From Neobacillus sp. PS2-9 (GTDB lineage Bacteria; Bacillota; Bacilli; Bacillales; Cytobacillaceae): 64,000 nt of DNA. Shown in pieces: positions 9,189 to 17,869 of the stretch. The position numbers were made by a program, and so were the translations under genes. The first letter of the stretch is position 1; each line of letters opens with the position of its first letter. The notes beneath the pieces were generated by a model. The model ran no database searches. It saw nothing but the letters and a program-made list of their open reading frames with translations, and had not been told where the DNA came from. The stretch is taken from contig NZ_CP133269.1 in the NCBI RefSeq assembly GCF_030915525.1, positions 3,321,001 through 3,385,000 of the forward strand, written 5' to 3'.

Positions 9189-9977
9189 TTAATTACAGGA
9201 GAATGAGACACTTCCTAGGTCTGCAAACTGTGCGACAATCGTATCACCCGATTGAAAGCTTATCGCTTCAGTTATTGCACCGCTAAGAACGATGTCGCCT
9301 TTCTTTAGGCCTAATCCCTTTTCTCCAAGCTTGTTTACAGCCCATGCAACAGCAGTGGCTGGATGGCCTAAAACAGCTGCGCTAGAGCCAACTGTAGCTA
9401 CCTCTGAATTCTTAGACATATAAACGCCAATTTCTTTCAGATTAAGAGTCTCTGGTGATACCCACTTGTTTCCTACAATGAATTTGGAGGAAGAACAGTT
9501 ATCTGCTACCACGTCAACGAGTGTAAATTTAAAATCTAAATAGCGGCTATCGATAATCTCAATAGCTGGTGCTACATATTTTGTTACTCGTAATATGTCC
9601 TCGGCTGTTACAGAAGTACCTTGAATGTCCTCTTCAATCAAGAAGGCAATTTCAGGTTCTGCCTTCGGATGGATAAACTCGCTAAATTTCAACGTTTCCC
9701 ATTCAGGTGCAAGCATATCATCCATTAAGTAACCATAGATTGCTTCATGGACACCCATCATCTCCTGCTTCGCCTTACTAGTTAATCCGAGCTTGACACC
9801 AATTCGGCGTAATCCTTCTTGTTTTTTTCGTTCGATTAATTTCTGCTGTATTTCATATGCCTGTTCAAATGTGAGGGAAGGATAATTAGTGGTGATTTTT
9901 TCAATTTCTCGTTTTTCCTTTTCTGCAGCTAATAGGTATTCAACAATTTCTTGTTCTGTTCCTTGCATTAGTGTCAT
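9189..9977 (-). CDS. dmpH: 4-oxalocrotonate decarboxylase (DmpH/NbaG type)
   Basis: A 262-residue member of the fumarylacetoacetase-like hydratase/decarboxylase family. It converts 2-oxohex-3-enedioate to 2-oxopent-4-enoate. It resembles DmpH rather than DmpE in FIHPKAEPEIAF and in SRYLDFKF followed by VVADNCSS. The order hydratase, acylating dehydrogenase, aldolase, decarboxylase is that of dmpE-F-G-H in Pseudomonas. Its ATG overlaps the aldolase stop by four bases (ATGA), with GGAGG upstream, indicating translational coupling. Confidence 0.88.
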   Translation of the reverse strand: MTLMQGTEQEIVEYLLAAEKEKREIEKITTNYPSLTFEQAYEIQQKLIERKKQEGLRRIGVKLGLTSKAKQEMMGVHEAIYGYLMDDMLAPEWETLKFSEFIHPKAEPEIAFLIEEDIQGTSVTAEDILRVTKYVAPAIEIIDSRYLDFKFTLVDVVADNCSSSKFIVGNKWVSPETLNLKEIGVYMSKNSEVATVGSSAAVLGHPATAVAWAVNKLGEKGLGLKKGDIVLSGAITEAISFQSGDTIVAQFADLGSVSFSCN

Positions 9978-11008
9978 GATTGAACCTCCACTTTTTTCTT
10001 ATTGGCCATTTCAGCCGCAACATCAAGGATCATATCCTCTTGACCTCCAACGACCTTTCTTTTGCCAAGTTCAAGTAAAATATCACGTGGATCGAGGTTA
10101 AATCGTTTACTTGCACGTTCCGCATGAAGGAGGAAGCTGGAATAGACACCTGCATATCCCATAACTAAACTCCCCTTACTAATTTCCTGTGAGCCAGGAA
10201 TTAAGGGCTTTACAATATCCTCAGCAAGATCCATCATTTTGTAAATATCAATTCCCAAATCGATTCCCATTTTGTTTAATACCGCAACTAACACTTCTGT
10301 TTGTGTATTTCCTGCACCGGCTCCTAAACAGCGAACACTTCCATCAATACGAGTGGCTCCTTCTTCAATCGCAACCAGTGTATTGGCAACGGCAAGTGAT
10401 AAATTATTATGAGCGTGAAAGCCAATTTCAATATCTAAAGACTCTCTAAGGGCACGGATTCGTTCGCGAACTTGATGCGGTAATAATGCACCAGCGGAAT
10501 CCGTCACATAAACTGCTTGTGCACCATAGCTCTCCATGAGTTTGGCCTGTTCCACTAATTTTTCAACTGGTGCCATGTGCGCCATCATAAGGAAACCCAA
10601 TGATTCCATGCCAAGTTCTCTTGCCATTGCAATATGCTGTGCGGATACATCTGCCTCTGTAACGTGGGTTGCTACCCTAACCAATCCAGCCCCAAGTCCG
10701 TGAGCTTGTTTCAATTCATGGACAGTACCAATTCCAGGAATCAGCAATACGGCAATCTTTGCCTGTTTAGATTCCTCTACAGCGGCTTGGATTAATTTCA
10801 TTTCATTTACCAATGAACGCCCGTACTGGAGTGTTGATCCGCCTAAGCCATCACCATGACTCACCTCAATATAATGCATTCCCGCATTATCCAAAGCACG
10901 GGTTACCGAACGTACTTGTTCCTCTGTGTATTGGTGTGCAACGACGTGACTCCCATCCCGTAAACATACCTCGGTAATTTTGATTGGCAGGTCTTTATTA
11001 CCATTCAT
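9974..11008 (-). CDS. dmpG: 4-hydroxy-2-oxovalerate aldolase
   Basis: A 344-residue DRE-TIM barrel aldolase cleaving 4-hydroxy-2-oxovalerate to pyruvate and acetaldehyde. Metal and catalytic motifs are present: VCLRDGSH near the N-terminus and the HAHNN metal histidines. ATG 11008 (MNGNKDL) is used because GGGAGG sits just upstream; a longer in-frame opening to 11086 has no ribosome binding site and would overlap the preceding gene. It should channel acetaldehyde to the acylating dehydrogenase encoded immediately upstream. Confidence 0.94.
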   Translation of the reverse strand: MNGNKDLPIKITEVCLRDGSHVVAHQYTEEQVRSVTRALDNAGMHYIEVSHGDGLGGSTLQYGRSLVNEMKLIQAAVEESKQAKIAVLLIPGIGTVHELKQAHGLGAGLVRVATHVTEADVSAQHIAMARELGMESLGFLMMAHMAPVEKLVEQAKLMESYGAQAVYVTDSAGALLPHQVRERIRALRESLDIEIGFHAHNNLSLAVANTLVAIEEGATRIDGSVRCLGAGAGNTQTEVLVAVLNKMGIDLGIDIYKMMDLAEDIVKPLIPGSQEISKGSLVMGYAGVYSSFLLHAERASKRFNLDPRDILLELGKRKVVGGQEDMILDVAAEMANKKKVEVQS

Positions 11009-11033
11009 CTTTCTTAGTCCTCCCTTCAAATAA

Positions 11034-11930
11034 TTAATCCAATGTAGCAGTTCCAACTGTTTTTTGTTCCAATTGGACACGTGCAAAATCTTCAGCTACT
11101 TTTGTCGCCGCAGCTGTCATGATGTCTAAATTGCCTGCGTATTTCGGAAAATAATCTCCCGCACCTTCCACTTCTAAGAAAACGGTCACTTTATTTCCAT
11201 CAAATAATGGCTCTTGTTTTAATCGATAACCAGGGACATATTGCCTTACAGTGTCTATCATTTCATTAATAGATTGCAGAATGTTGTCCTTTTCCAAATG
11301 TTTCACTTCGCAAAAAACGGTATCTCGCATAATTACAGGCGGTTCAGCTGGATTTAAGATAATAATTGCTTTCCCTTGATCAGCTCCGCCAACCTCTTCA
11401 ATCCCTCTTCGTGTAGTTATGGTAAACTCATCAATATTTGCCCTAGTTCCTGGTCCTGCGCTCTTGCTGGAAATGGTCGCAATGATTTCTGCATATGTTA
11501 CATCTGCAACGCGATTAATAGCATAAACGATCGGAATTGTCGCTTGACCGCCACATGTTATCATATTTACATTTGATTCATTTAAATTACTATCAATATT
11601 TACAGCAGGGCATACAAATGGACCTCTAGCAGCAGGCGTAAGGTCAATAGTTAGTTTCCCTAGTTCTTTTAATACTTTTGCATGTCTAACATGTGTTTTT
11701 GCAGAAGTAGCATCAAAAACGATATCTGCAAGATCAGGCGAATCTACTAATGCCTGAATTCCATTTGAAAAGACTCGAAGTCCTCGGTCCTGTGCTCGTT
11801 TCAAGCCATCCGATTCTGGGTCAATCCCAATCATGGCCGTTAATTCTATCCAATCACTTCTTTCAAGCTTATACATAAGATCCGTACCAATGTTACCAGA
11901 ACCAATAATTGCCGCTTTTATTTTTTCCAT
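11034..11930 (-). CDS. dmpF: Acetaldehyde dehydrogenase (acylating)
   Basis: A 298-residue enzyme making acetyl-CoA from acetaldehyde, NAD+ and CoA, the final step of the pathway. A Rossmann motif GSGNIG (10-15) and the catalytic Cys126 in [11 protein letters not shown] are clear. GGGGAGG precedes the ATG. It is the partner of the adjacent aldolase; the two form a channelling complex in the characterised Pseudomonas system. Confidence 0.95.
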   Translation of the reverse strand: MEKIKAAIIGSGNIGTDLMYKLERSDWIELTAMIGIDPESDGLKRAQDRGLRVFSNGIQALVDSPDLADIVFDATSAKTHVRHAKVLKELGKLTIDLTPAARGPFVCPAVNIDSNLNESNVNMITCGGQATIPIVYAINRVADVTYAEIIATISSKSAGPGTRANIDEFTITTRRGIEEVGGADQGKAIIILNPAEPPVIMRDTVFCEVKHLEKDNILQSINEMIDTVRQYVPGYRLKQEPLFDGNKVTVFLEVEGAGDYFPKYAGNLDIMTAAATKVAEDFARVQLEQKTVGTATLD

Positions 11931-11944
11931 GATTAAAACCTCCC

Positions 11945-12724
11945 CTACTCAAATGTGACAGAAACTGTTCCTAATGGGCCGAATTTTGCGGTAATCGTAT
12001 CGCCAGCGTTTACTGCAATGGCACCAGAAAGTGCTCCAGGAAGAATGAGCTCACCTGCTTTTAGGTGAATACCAAATTCATGCAATTTATTTGCTAACCA
12101 GGCCACTGCTTGTGCTGGATGGCCAAGCGCAGCTGTTCCGGATCCGGTAGCCACAAGCTCTTCATTTTTATAAAGAACCATTCCTTGCGTTCGTAAATCC
12201 AGGCCTTCAATCGTGGTTAGCTTAGTTCCGACGACAACCCTTGCTGATGATCCATTGTCTGCCACTGTATCAACCAAATTAATTTTCCAATCTGTTATTC
12301 TACTATCAATAATTTCTATAGTAGGCACCACATATTTTGTAGCCATTAATACATCGAGATAATTTACATTTGGTCCTACTAAGTCGTGTTCTAGAATAAA
12401 ACCAATTTCTGCTTCCACCTTAGGACTTATGAATTCAGCTATTTTCACCGTTTCACCATCTGCTATTTTCATATCATTTAATAGATGGCCATAATCTGGT
12501 TCATTCACACCCAGCATTTGCTGCATCGCTGCACTTGTAAGCCCTACCTTCTTTCCAATAACCTCTTGCCCTTCTTTTATCTTTCTATCAATCACTTCGA
12601 GCTGAATATGATAAGCATCATTCACATTCAACTCAGAATAGCGTTGTGTTAAGGGAGCTACTGAATATTGATGATTTTCTGCATCAAGTAATTCATGAGC
12701 GATCGATTCTACTAAAATTTTCAA
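11945..12724 (-). CDS. dmpE: 2-oxopent-4-enoate hydratase (DmpE/NbaH type)
   Basis: A 259-residue paralogue of the decarboxylase at 9189-9977. It adds water to 2-oxopent-4-enoate, giving 4-hydroxy-2-oxovalerate. It resembles DmpE in [18 protein letters not shown] and SRITDWKI, and it occupies the dmpE position before dmpF-dmpG. The start is TTG 12724 with GGAAGGTG eight bases upstream; I see no better ATG. The 264 bp before it contain a MITE-like insertion inside the operon. Confidence 0.88.
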   Translation of the reverse strand: MKILVESIAHELLDAENHQYSVAPLTQRYSELNVNDAYHIQLEVIDRKIKEGQEVIGKKVGLTSAAMQQMLGVNEPDYGHLLNDMKIADGETVKIAEFISPKVEAEIGFILEHDLVGPNVNYLDVLMATKYVVPTIEIIDSRITDWKINLVDTVADNGSSARVVVGTKLTTIEGLDLRTQGMVLYKNEELVATGSGTAALGHPAQAVAWLANKLHEFGIHLKAGELILPGALSGAIAVNAGDTITAKFGPLGTVSVTFE

Positions 12725-12751
12725 TTGAACTGCACCTTCCTTTGCTATATT

Positions 12752-12950
12752 TATAGATAAGCTTTGTTAAATTTGTCTGTTGATTTCCGCTCCAGGCACG
12801 AGCGGTTCGTGGGCGTTTCGGCGAGCCTCCTCGGCGCAAGCGCCTGCGGGGTCTCCCCTGACCCGTACTCCCACAGGAGTCTTCGTGCCTTCCGCTCCAA
12901 TCAACAGGTTAGAAAAATCAACACTGTTCTTAAACACAACCTATAGATAA
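12752..12950. mobile_element. MITE-like element, copy 1, with 9-bp target duplication
   Basis: A 181-bp G+C-rich element (12761-12941) is flanked by the direct repeat TATAGATAA (12752-12760 and 12942-12950). Its ends are imperfect inverted repeats (GCTTTGTTAAA at the left; a related sequence reading inward from the right), with an inner CTGTTGATT/AATCAACAG pair and TCCGCTCCA near both ends. A second copy lies at 50006-50205. It encodes nothing convincing. It sits inside the catabolic operon between the semialdehyde dehydrogenase and the hydratase genes. Confidence 0.85.
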
Positions 12951-12987
12951 AAAGTGGCCAATATTAGCCACCTTATCACTTTCCATC

Positions 12988-14457
12988 TTATAATTTCATT
13001 GTTATGGTCTTGGCCTCTGTATAAAATTCAAAGCTGTGGCGGCCGCCTTCCCTGCCAATCCCGCTAGCCTTTGAACCTCCAAATGGAGTTCTTAAATCCC
13101 GATAGTACCAACAATTGATCCAGAACAAGCCTGAATTAATTTGGGCAGCTACACGATGGGCACGTCTTAAATCATTTGACCAAACGACGCCCGCTAGGCC
13201 GTAGATAGAATCATTAGCTATTTGAATAGCCTCTTCTTCCGTTTTAAACGGAATGACTACTAAAACTGGGCCGAAAATTTCTTCCTGAGCTACTCTCATT
13301 TTATTATTTACATCATAGAGTACCGTCGGCTCGTAAAAATTCCCCTGTGTTAATCCATCTACTCGCTTGCCGCCAATTGCAAGCTTTGCACCTTCTGCAA
13401 TTCCAATTTGCACATAATCGTCAACAGTTTCTAAATGGCTTTTGGATATAACCGCACCCATATCAGTACTCTCATCCAATGGGTCACCTACTCTGATTTT
13501 CTTAACGGCTGCTACAAATTTTTCGAGAAATTTATCATAAACGGTTTCCTGCACTAACAATCGTGAACCTGCTAAACAAATTTCTCCTTGATTTCTAAAA
13601 ATCGCCTCAATCGAGCCCGCAACCGCTTCGTCTAAATCTGCATCTTCAAATACAATATTGGCCGATTTTCCACCTAATTCTAATGATACGGGGATTAACT
13701 GTGAGGCTGCATTTCTCATAACGGTTTTACCAGTTGAGCTTTCCCCAACAAAGGAAATTCGACGAACGTTAGGATGAGTAGTCATTGCGGTACCTACTGT
13801 TCCACCTGGTCCTGTAAGTATATTCAACACTCCTGGCGGTAATCCTGCTTCATTGGCAATTTCACCTAACATGACTGCACTAAGGGGAGTATAGGATGCC
13901 GGCTTTACAATTACCGTATTTCCTGCAGCTAAGGCAGCAGAAGCTTTCCATGTCATTTGCATAAAAGGTAAATTCCAAGGAATGATTAAACTTGTTACAC
14001 CTGCAGGAGCATATTTTGTATAGCTCATATGCTTGGATTGTTCATAATGCTCATGATGGATATATTTAGCCATTTCAGCGAAAAATCGTAAATTGGATGC
14101 TGCTCTAGGAATATCAAAATCTCTGCTTTCTTTAATTGGTTTGCCCACGTCTAAGGTTTCGATTAATGCTAGTTCATCTACACGTTCCATCACTAGGTCA
14201 GACATACGGCAGAGAATTTTCGCTCGCTCCTCAACTGGCATTTGGCTCCAAATACCACTTTCATAAGTTCGTTGTGCAACTTGTATAGCTCTTTCTACAT
14301 CCTGTTCACTTGCACTTGCGACTGAAGCTAACTTTTGATTGGTTGCTGGATTAATAGTGTCAAAGGTTTCTCCTGAAATAGCATTAACGTATTCCCCATT
14401 AATAAACAGCTTTGCGTCATTAATTTGTAGTTGTTTTTCAAGCAATTTACTCATCAT
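12988..14457 (-). CDS. 2-aminomuconate-6-semialdehyde dehydrogenase
   Basis: A 489-residue NAD-dependent aldehyde dehydrogenase. Visible residues are the general base Glu260 (VSLELGGKSAN) and the nucleophile Cys294 (NQGEICLAG), with the PWNLPF and GGxxxSGIGREGG segments of the family. Position after ACMS decarboxylase and with the RidA-type deaminase assigns it to oxidation of 2-aminomuconate semialdehyde; 2-hydroxymuconate semialdehyde is the alternative substrate. ATG 14457 (MMSKLL) is nine bases from a GAGG; the in-frame ATG at 14466 lies too near. It overlaps the end of the preceding gene. Confidence 0.92.
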   Translation of the reverse strand: MMSKLLEKQLQINDAKLFINGEYVNAISGETFDTINPATNQKLASVASASEQDVERAIQVAQRTYESGIWSQMPVEERAKILCRMSDLVMERVDELALIETLDVGKPIKESRDFDIPRAASNLRFFAEMAKYIHHEHYEQSKHMSYTKYAPAGVTSLIIPWNLPFMQMTWKASAALAAGNTVIVKPASYTPLSAVMLGEIANEAGLPPGVLNILTGPGGTVGTAMTTHPNVRRISFVGESSTGKTVMRNAASQLIPVSLELGGKSANIVFEDADLDEAVAGSIEAIFRNQGEICLAGSRLLVQETVYDKFLEKFVAAVKKIRVGDPLDESTDMGAVISKSHLETVDDYVQIGIAEGAKLAIGGKRVDGLTQGNFYEPTVLYDVNNKMRVAQEEIFGPVLVVIPFKTEEEAIQIANDSIYGLAGVVWSNDLRRAHRVAAQINSGLFWINCWYYRDLRTPFGGSKASGIGREGGRHSFEFYTEAKTITMKL

Positions 14458-14926
14458 GTTCACCATCCTCGACCTCTAGAATCATCTCAACCTCAACTGT
14501 GTTATTGTGGGGCAACTGTGCCATCCCTACAGCAGATCTCGCATGCCTGCCCTTTTCCCCAAACACTTCTACCAATAAATCGGAGGAACCGTTCATTACT
14601 TTAGGCTGAGCTGTAAAATCAGGAGTACTGTTGACAAACCCAAGAATTTTTACCACCCGTTTTACTTTGCTGAGATCACCCAGTTCATGTTTAACAACTG
14701 CTAAAAGATTAAGCATGCACTGTCTCGCGGCCTGATACCCAACCTCTATAGATACATCTTCACCAAGTTTTCCACGGTATTCATCTGTACCCTGACCCGA
14801 GGTGAAAATAAGATTCCCTGTCCGAACACAGCTTACATAATTTCCAGAAGCGGGGCGAAGAGACGGCAACTTCAAACCAAGACTTGCTAATTTCTCTTCT
14901 GGTGTCATCACTTTTTCAACCATCAT
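14447..14926 (-). CDS. RidA family 2-aminomuconate deaminase
   Basis: A 159-residue Rid (YjgF/YER057c) family protein, matching the length and style of the 2-aminomuconate deaminases AmnD/NbaF rather than ordinary 125-residue RidA. It removes ammonia from 2-aminomuconate to give 4-oxalocrotonate. Family motifs include FTSGQGTD and the C-terminal RSAVGMAQLPHNNTVEVEMI, where the arginine binds the carboxylate. The ATG has AGGAAAAGAG upstream. Its end overlaps the start of the dehydrogenase gene. Confidence 0.88.
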   Translation of the reverse strand: MMVEKVMTPEEKLASLGLKLPSLRPASGNYVSCVRTGNLIFTSGQGTDEYRGKLGEDVSIEVGYQAARQCMLNLLAVVKHELGDLSKVKRVVKILGFVNSTPDFTAQPKVMNGSSDLLVEVFGEKGRHARSAVGMAQLPHNNTVEVEMILEVEDGEHDE

Positions 14927-14942
14927 CTCATCTCTTTTCCTG

Positions 14943-15953
14943 CTAGATTAGTTGATTAACCGGTAAGTTTAAGAATCGTAATGCGTTTTCACCTAACATG
15001 GCTCTTTTCTGCGCTTCAGTAAGTGTTAAGGTATCATCAATGATCTTCCCTGGTGGAGTTTCACGGAGTAAAAATGGATAATCGGACCCCATAATCACTT
15101 GTTCTGCTCCAAATTTTTCAACTAAGAATTTAATATTCACCGGGTTATTGACGATCGAATCATAGAAAAATTTCTTTGCATAAAAACTTGGCGGCTTTTC
15201 CGTCATCTGCAAGTGCGGCCACACATTCCATCCATGATCAAGTCTTGGAAGGATGTAAGGAAGTGAACCCCCGCCATGAGAAAAACAAATCTTTAATCCA
15301 GGAAATTTCTCCATCACTCCACCGAGGATGAGACTTGCGGCAGCTAATGCTGTCTCACTTGGCATGCCCACAGTATACATTAGGTTATGAGAGGCCAATC
15401 GATCACTTCCCAATGTTTCCCATGGATGAACGAAAATAGGAACATTCCATTTATCACACATCGCAAAAAAGTCTAAAAACGATTCATCATCAAGGTTTTT
15501 CCCGTTTATATTTGTACCAATTTCAATCCCTTTTAACCCAAGCTGATGAACACAGCGATCCAATTCACGAATTGCAGCCTCTACATTTTGCAGAGGAACA
15601 GTACCTAACCCGATAAACTTGGTAGGATGCTGTGAAACTGTCTCTGCGATAAAATCATTTTGAAATTGAGCCATGGCTACTGCTTCTTCAAGTGGTGCCC
15701 AATAAGAAAATGTAACAGGAATAGGCGATAAAACTTGAATGTCTACATTTTCTTTTTCCATATCACTCATTCGTTTGTCAGGGCTCCACACTTGATCAGT
15801 CACTTCTCGAAAAACTTTGCCAGCTACCATAATATTGGCACCACAAGAACAGGTTAGCTGAAGTACAGGCCATCTATCATTTTGGTACTTAGTTGCAAAG
15901 TCCGGAAAATTTTCAGGGATAATATGTGTATGAAAATCTACTCGCATTTCCAT
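14943..15953 (-). CDS. nbaD: 2-amino-3-carboxymuconate-6-semialdehyde decarboxylase (ACMSD)
   Basis: A 336-residue amidohydrolase-fold zinc enzyme. Metal ligands are visible as His8 and His10 in DFHTHIIPE, a histidine in IFVHPWET, a histidine in CFSHGGGSLPY and the aspartate in IMGSDYPF. It decarboxylates the unstable ring-cleavage product of 3-hydroxyanthranilate. It overlaps the 3-HAA dioxygenase gene by 16 bases, so the unstable intermediate is made and removed by coupled genes. The ATG at 15947 is an alternative start, differing by two residues. Confidence 0.95.
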   Translation of the reverse strand: MEMRVDFHTHIIPENFPDFATKYQNDRWPVLQLTCSCGANIMVAGKVFREVTDQVWSPDKRMSDMEKENVDIQVLSPIPVTFSYWAPLEEAVAMAQFQNDFIAETVSQHPTKFIGLGTVPLQNVEAAIRELDRCVHQLGLKGIEIGTNINGKNLDDESFLDFFAMCDKWNVPIFVHPWETLGSDRLASHNLMYTVGMPSETALAAASLILGGVMEKFPGLKICFSHGGGSLPYILPRLDHGWNVWPHLQMTEKPPSFYAKKFFYDSIVNNPVNIKFLVEKFGAEQVIMGSDYPFLLRETPPGKIIDDTLTLTEAQKRAMLGENALRFLNLPVNQLI

Positions 15954-16477
15954 TCACTCGCTTCTTCTGGCATGATATGTCCACAGTTCTTACATGTACG
16001 AAGTTCTAGACTTCCATTAAAACCGTTGATCGCTTCTTTCACTTGAACCTCAATATTCGTCAATTGAACGGTAACTCGGTGCATTTCATGGTCACATTCA
16101 TCACAGAACCATACAAAATCCTCTAATTCACCTGTAGCTCTGTCTCGCTCGATTACAATACCAATCGTATCAGCAACACGATGTGGGGAATGAGGAACAT
16201 TCGGGGGCAGGTGGAAAACTTCCCCTTCTTTCACCGTAATAACTTCTCGCTTTCCCTCGTTATTAATAATCTCAACGTAGCAATCACCCTTAATTTGATA
16301 GAAAATCTCTTCAGAAGGGTCCACGTGAAAATCGCGTCGTTTATTCGGGCCACCGATTACCATAAACATTAACTCTGAATCCTTCCAAACGACCTTGTTA
16401 TTAACTGGCGGCTTTAGTAAGTCCTTGTTTTCTTCTATAAATCCCCATAGGTTTATTGGCTTTAATGAACTTGACAT
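15938..16477 (-). CDS. nbaC: 3-hydroxyanthranilate 3,4-dioxygenase
   Basis: A 179-residue cupin Fe(II) dioxygenase that opens 3-hydroxyanthranilate to ACMS. Iron ligands are expected in FHVDPSEEIFYQ (His, Glu) and HLPPNVPHSPH (His). The C-terminus carries the extra rubredoxin-like CDEC...CKNC pair typical of bacterial and fungal homodimeric forms. ATG 16477 is chosen because GGAG lies upstream at normal distance; the frame stays open a further 45 codons into the tautomerase gene but without support. Confidence 0.95.
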   Translation of the reverse strand: MSSSLKPINLWGFIEENKDLLKPPVNNKVVWKDSELMFMVIGGPNKRRDFHVDPSEEIFYQIKGDCYVEIINNEGKREVITVKEGEVFHLPPNVPHSPHRVADTIGIVIERDRATGELEDFVWFCDECDHEMHRVTVQLTNIEVQVKEAINGFNGSLELRTCKNCGHIMPEEASEWKCE

Positions 16478-16496
16478 AAATAATCGTCTCCTCTCA

Positions 16497-16688
16497 TTAT
16501 TCAGGTATGCTAGATTTTGGGGTTCCCCCAACGATCCAATTTTCTGCCGGAATTTCATATAACAGAATCCGGATCTTGTCACGTGGAACACTAAGATTCT
16601 CAGCAATGACATCAGTAATATCTTCCACTAGCTTTTTTTTGACTTTTGCTTCTCTGCCTTCTACTATTTTCAGTTCAACGATTGGCAT
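16497..16688 (-). CDS. 4-oxalocrotonate tautomerase family protein
   Basis: A 63-residue 4-OT subunit. Proline directly follows the initiator methionine (MPIVELKI), giving the catalytic N-terminal Pro1. Small hexameric members of this family interconvert 2-hydroxymuconate and 2-oxohex-3-enedioate. In this operon it would act on the deaminated aminomuconate before decarboxylation. It starts four bases after the reductase stop. The C-terminus (WIVGGTPKSSIPE) is family-like. Confidence 0.92.
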   Translation of the reverse strand: MPIVELKIVEGREAKVKKKLVEDITDVIAENLSVPRDKIRILLYEIPAENWIVGGTPKSSIPE

Positions 16689-16692
16689 AGAC

Positions 16693-17259
16693 TTAATGAA
16701 CTATTCCTACTAATTTTTCTTCTGACGATTTTAATGCCTCCTGCATGAAGACCACTTCTTTAGCTAAGGCTGTGATTCTGGATTGTACATCAGAATCTAT
16801 TATTTCATTCTCTTTATTTAAATGATCATTATTAACGTATACGTACCCAGGTGCTACAAACGCCCGGAAAAATCCTGCAATTGGTTTCAATTGATTTTCA
16901 ATCACAAGGTAGTGCTGATATGTTCCGCCTGTTGCAACAAAGCCCATTACCTTATTACGAAAATCTTTTGGATTAATCAAATCAAATAAATTCTTGAGCG
17001 GACCTGATAAAGATCCTTGGAAAATCGGTGTACCGATAATATAAAAATCAGCGGAATGAATGGCTTCAAGAACTTTTTTTGTGTCATCGTTGTAGGATGA
17101 GGGATTTCTCCCATCACAGAATTGGACGTCATAATCTCTTAAATCCAAGAGTTCGACTTCAACATGGGGATTGTATTTCTTTGCTTCCTCAAGTACCTTT
17201 TGGACAACAATACTGGTCTTCGCCCCAATAATAGTGCCTGAAATTCCTAATAGTTTCAT
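16693..17259 (-). CDS. NAD(P)H-dependent FAD/FMN reductase of the anthranilate hydroxylase
   Basis: A 188-residue flavodoxin-fold reductase (FMN_red family). The N-terminal GISGTIIGAKTS forms the phosphate loop, and GTPIFQGSLSGPLKNLFDL is the flavin-binding segment. It stands beside an HpaB-type oxygenase and an FAD synthetase. That trio matches, in content and order, the characterised anthranilate 3-hydroxylase system of Geobacillus thermodenitrificans NG80-2 (oxygenase, FAD synthetase, FAD reductase). It would supply FADH2 by diffusion to the oxygenase. Confidence 0.9.
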   Translation of the reverse strand: MKLLGISGTIIGAKTSIVVQKVLEEAKKYNPHVEVELLDLRDYDVQFCDGRNPSSYNDDTKKVLEAIHSADFYIIGTPIFQGSLSGPLKNLFDLINPKDFRNKVMGFVATGGTYQHYLVIENQLKPIAGFFRAFVAPGYVYVNNDHLNKENEIIDSDVQSRITALAKEVVFMQEALKSSEEKLVGIVH

Positions 17260-17297
17260 ATAGTAATGACCCCCGATTTATACCTAAGCAGTATTTG

Positions 17298-17837
17298 TTA
17301 TTCTATTCCTGCCTGCCACCCCAGCAATGAGTAAGACTGCTGAAAATCTCCTTCTGAAATAAGCTGGCGGATTCTTGTAGATGAAATACGTTTGCCACTA
17401 TTACAGTAAACAGGTGACGCTACATTTATCGAAAAATACTTTTGTAAAAGACTAACATCACCTTTTCTATCTTTACCAAAATGAAAATCGGAACCAACGG
17501 TAATTTCAATTGGATTAAGTTTTGATAATTCATAGATAAAATCCTCAGGTGGACGAGTTGCATACCATTCATCAAAGCTGGCAACAACCACATAATCTAC
17601 ACCTAACATCGAGATTCTACCCAACTTTTCCTCAATAGGAGTTAAGGTTTGAACGCCATTAAAAAAATGTCGAGGAGGCGGATCGAATGTATACACTACA
17701 CTGGGAACATGAGAAATCCGGCTTTTTTTCACCGCCTGCTTAATCACAGCTTGATGTCCTTTGTGGACCCCATCAAATGCACCTATGGCAATAACAGAAC
17801 CTGATAGTGTCAGGACTCCCTCTTTTAGCGTCTGAAT
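17298..17837 (-). CDS. FMN adenylyltransferase (FAD synthetase), RibF N-terminal domain only, ATT start
   Basis: Reading from ATT 17837 gives 179 residues: the RibF nucleotidyltransferase domain, including the phosphate-binding HKGH of GAFDGVHKGHQ (near residue 24) and a C-terminal ISSTRIR motif. The riboflavin kinase domain of normal bifunctional RibF (about 310 residues) is absent. An in-frame GTG at 17747 would delete the HKGH motif, so the upstream part must be translated; a TGA closes the frame at once upstream. ATT 17837 lies eight bases from a GGAGG and is the best-placed initiator; CTG is the alternative. It should make FAD for the adjacent hydroxylase. Confidence 0.82.
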   Translation of the reverse strand: MQTLKEGVLTLSGSVIAIGAFDGVHKGHQAVIKQAVKKSRISHVPSVVYTFDPPPRHFFNGVQTLTPIEEKLGRISMLGVDYVVVASFDEWYATRPPEDFIYELSKLNPIEITVGSDFHFGKDRKGDVSLLQKYFSINVASPVYCNSGKRISSTRIRQLISEGDFQQSYSLLGWQAGIE

Positions 17838-17869
17838 CGTTCACACCTCCTCGTTATTTAATAATTAGT

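Noticed and set aside
12764..12946. Plus-strand open frame of 60 codons
   Set aside because: It lies wholly inside MITE-like copy 1, and its counterpart in copy 2 is not preserved.
16507..16713. Plus-strand open frame antisense to the tautomerase gene
   Set aside because: It is the shadow of the recognised 4-OT gene and lacks a start signal.
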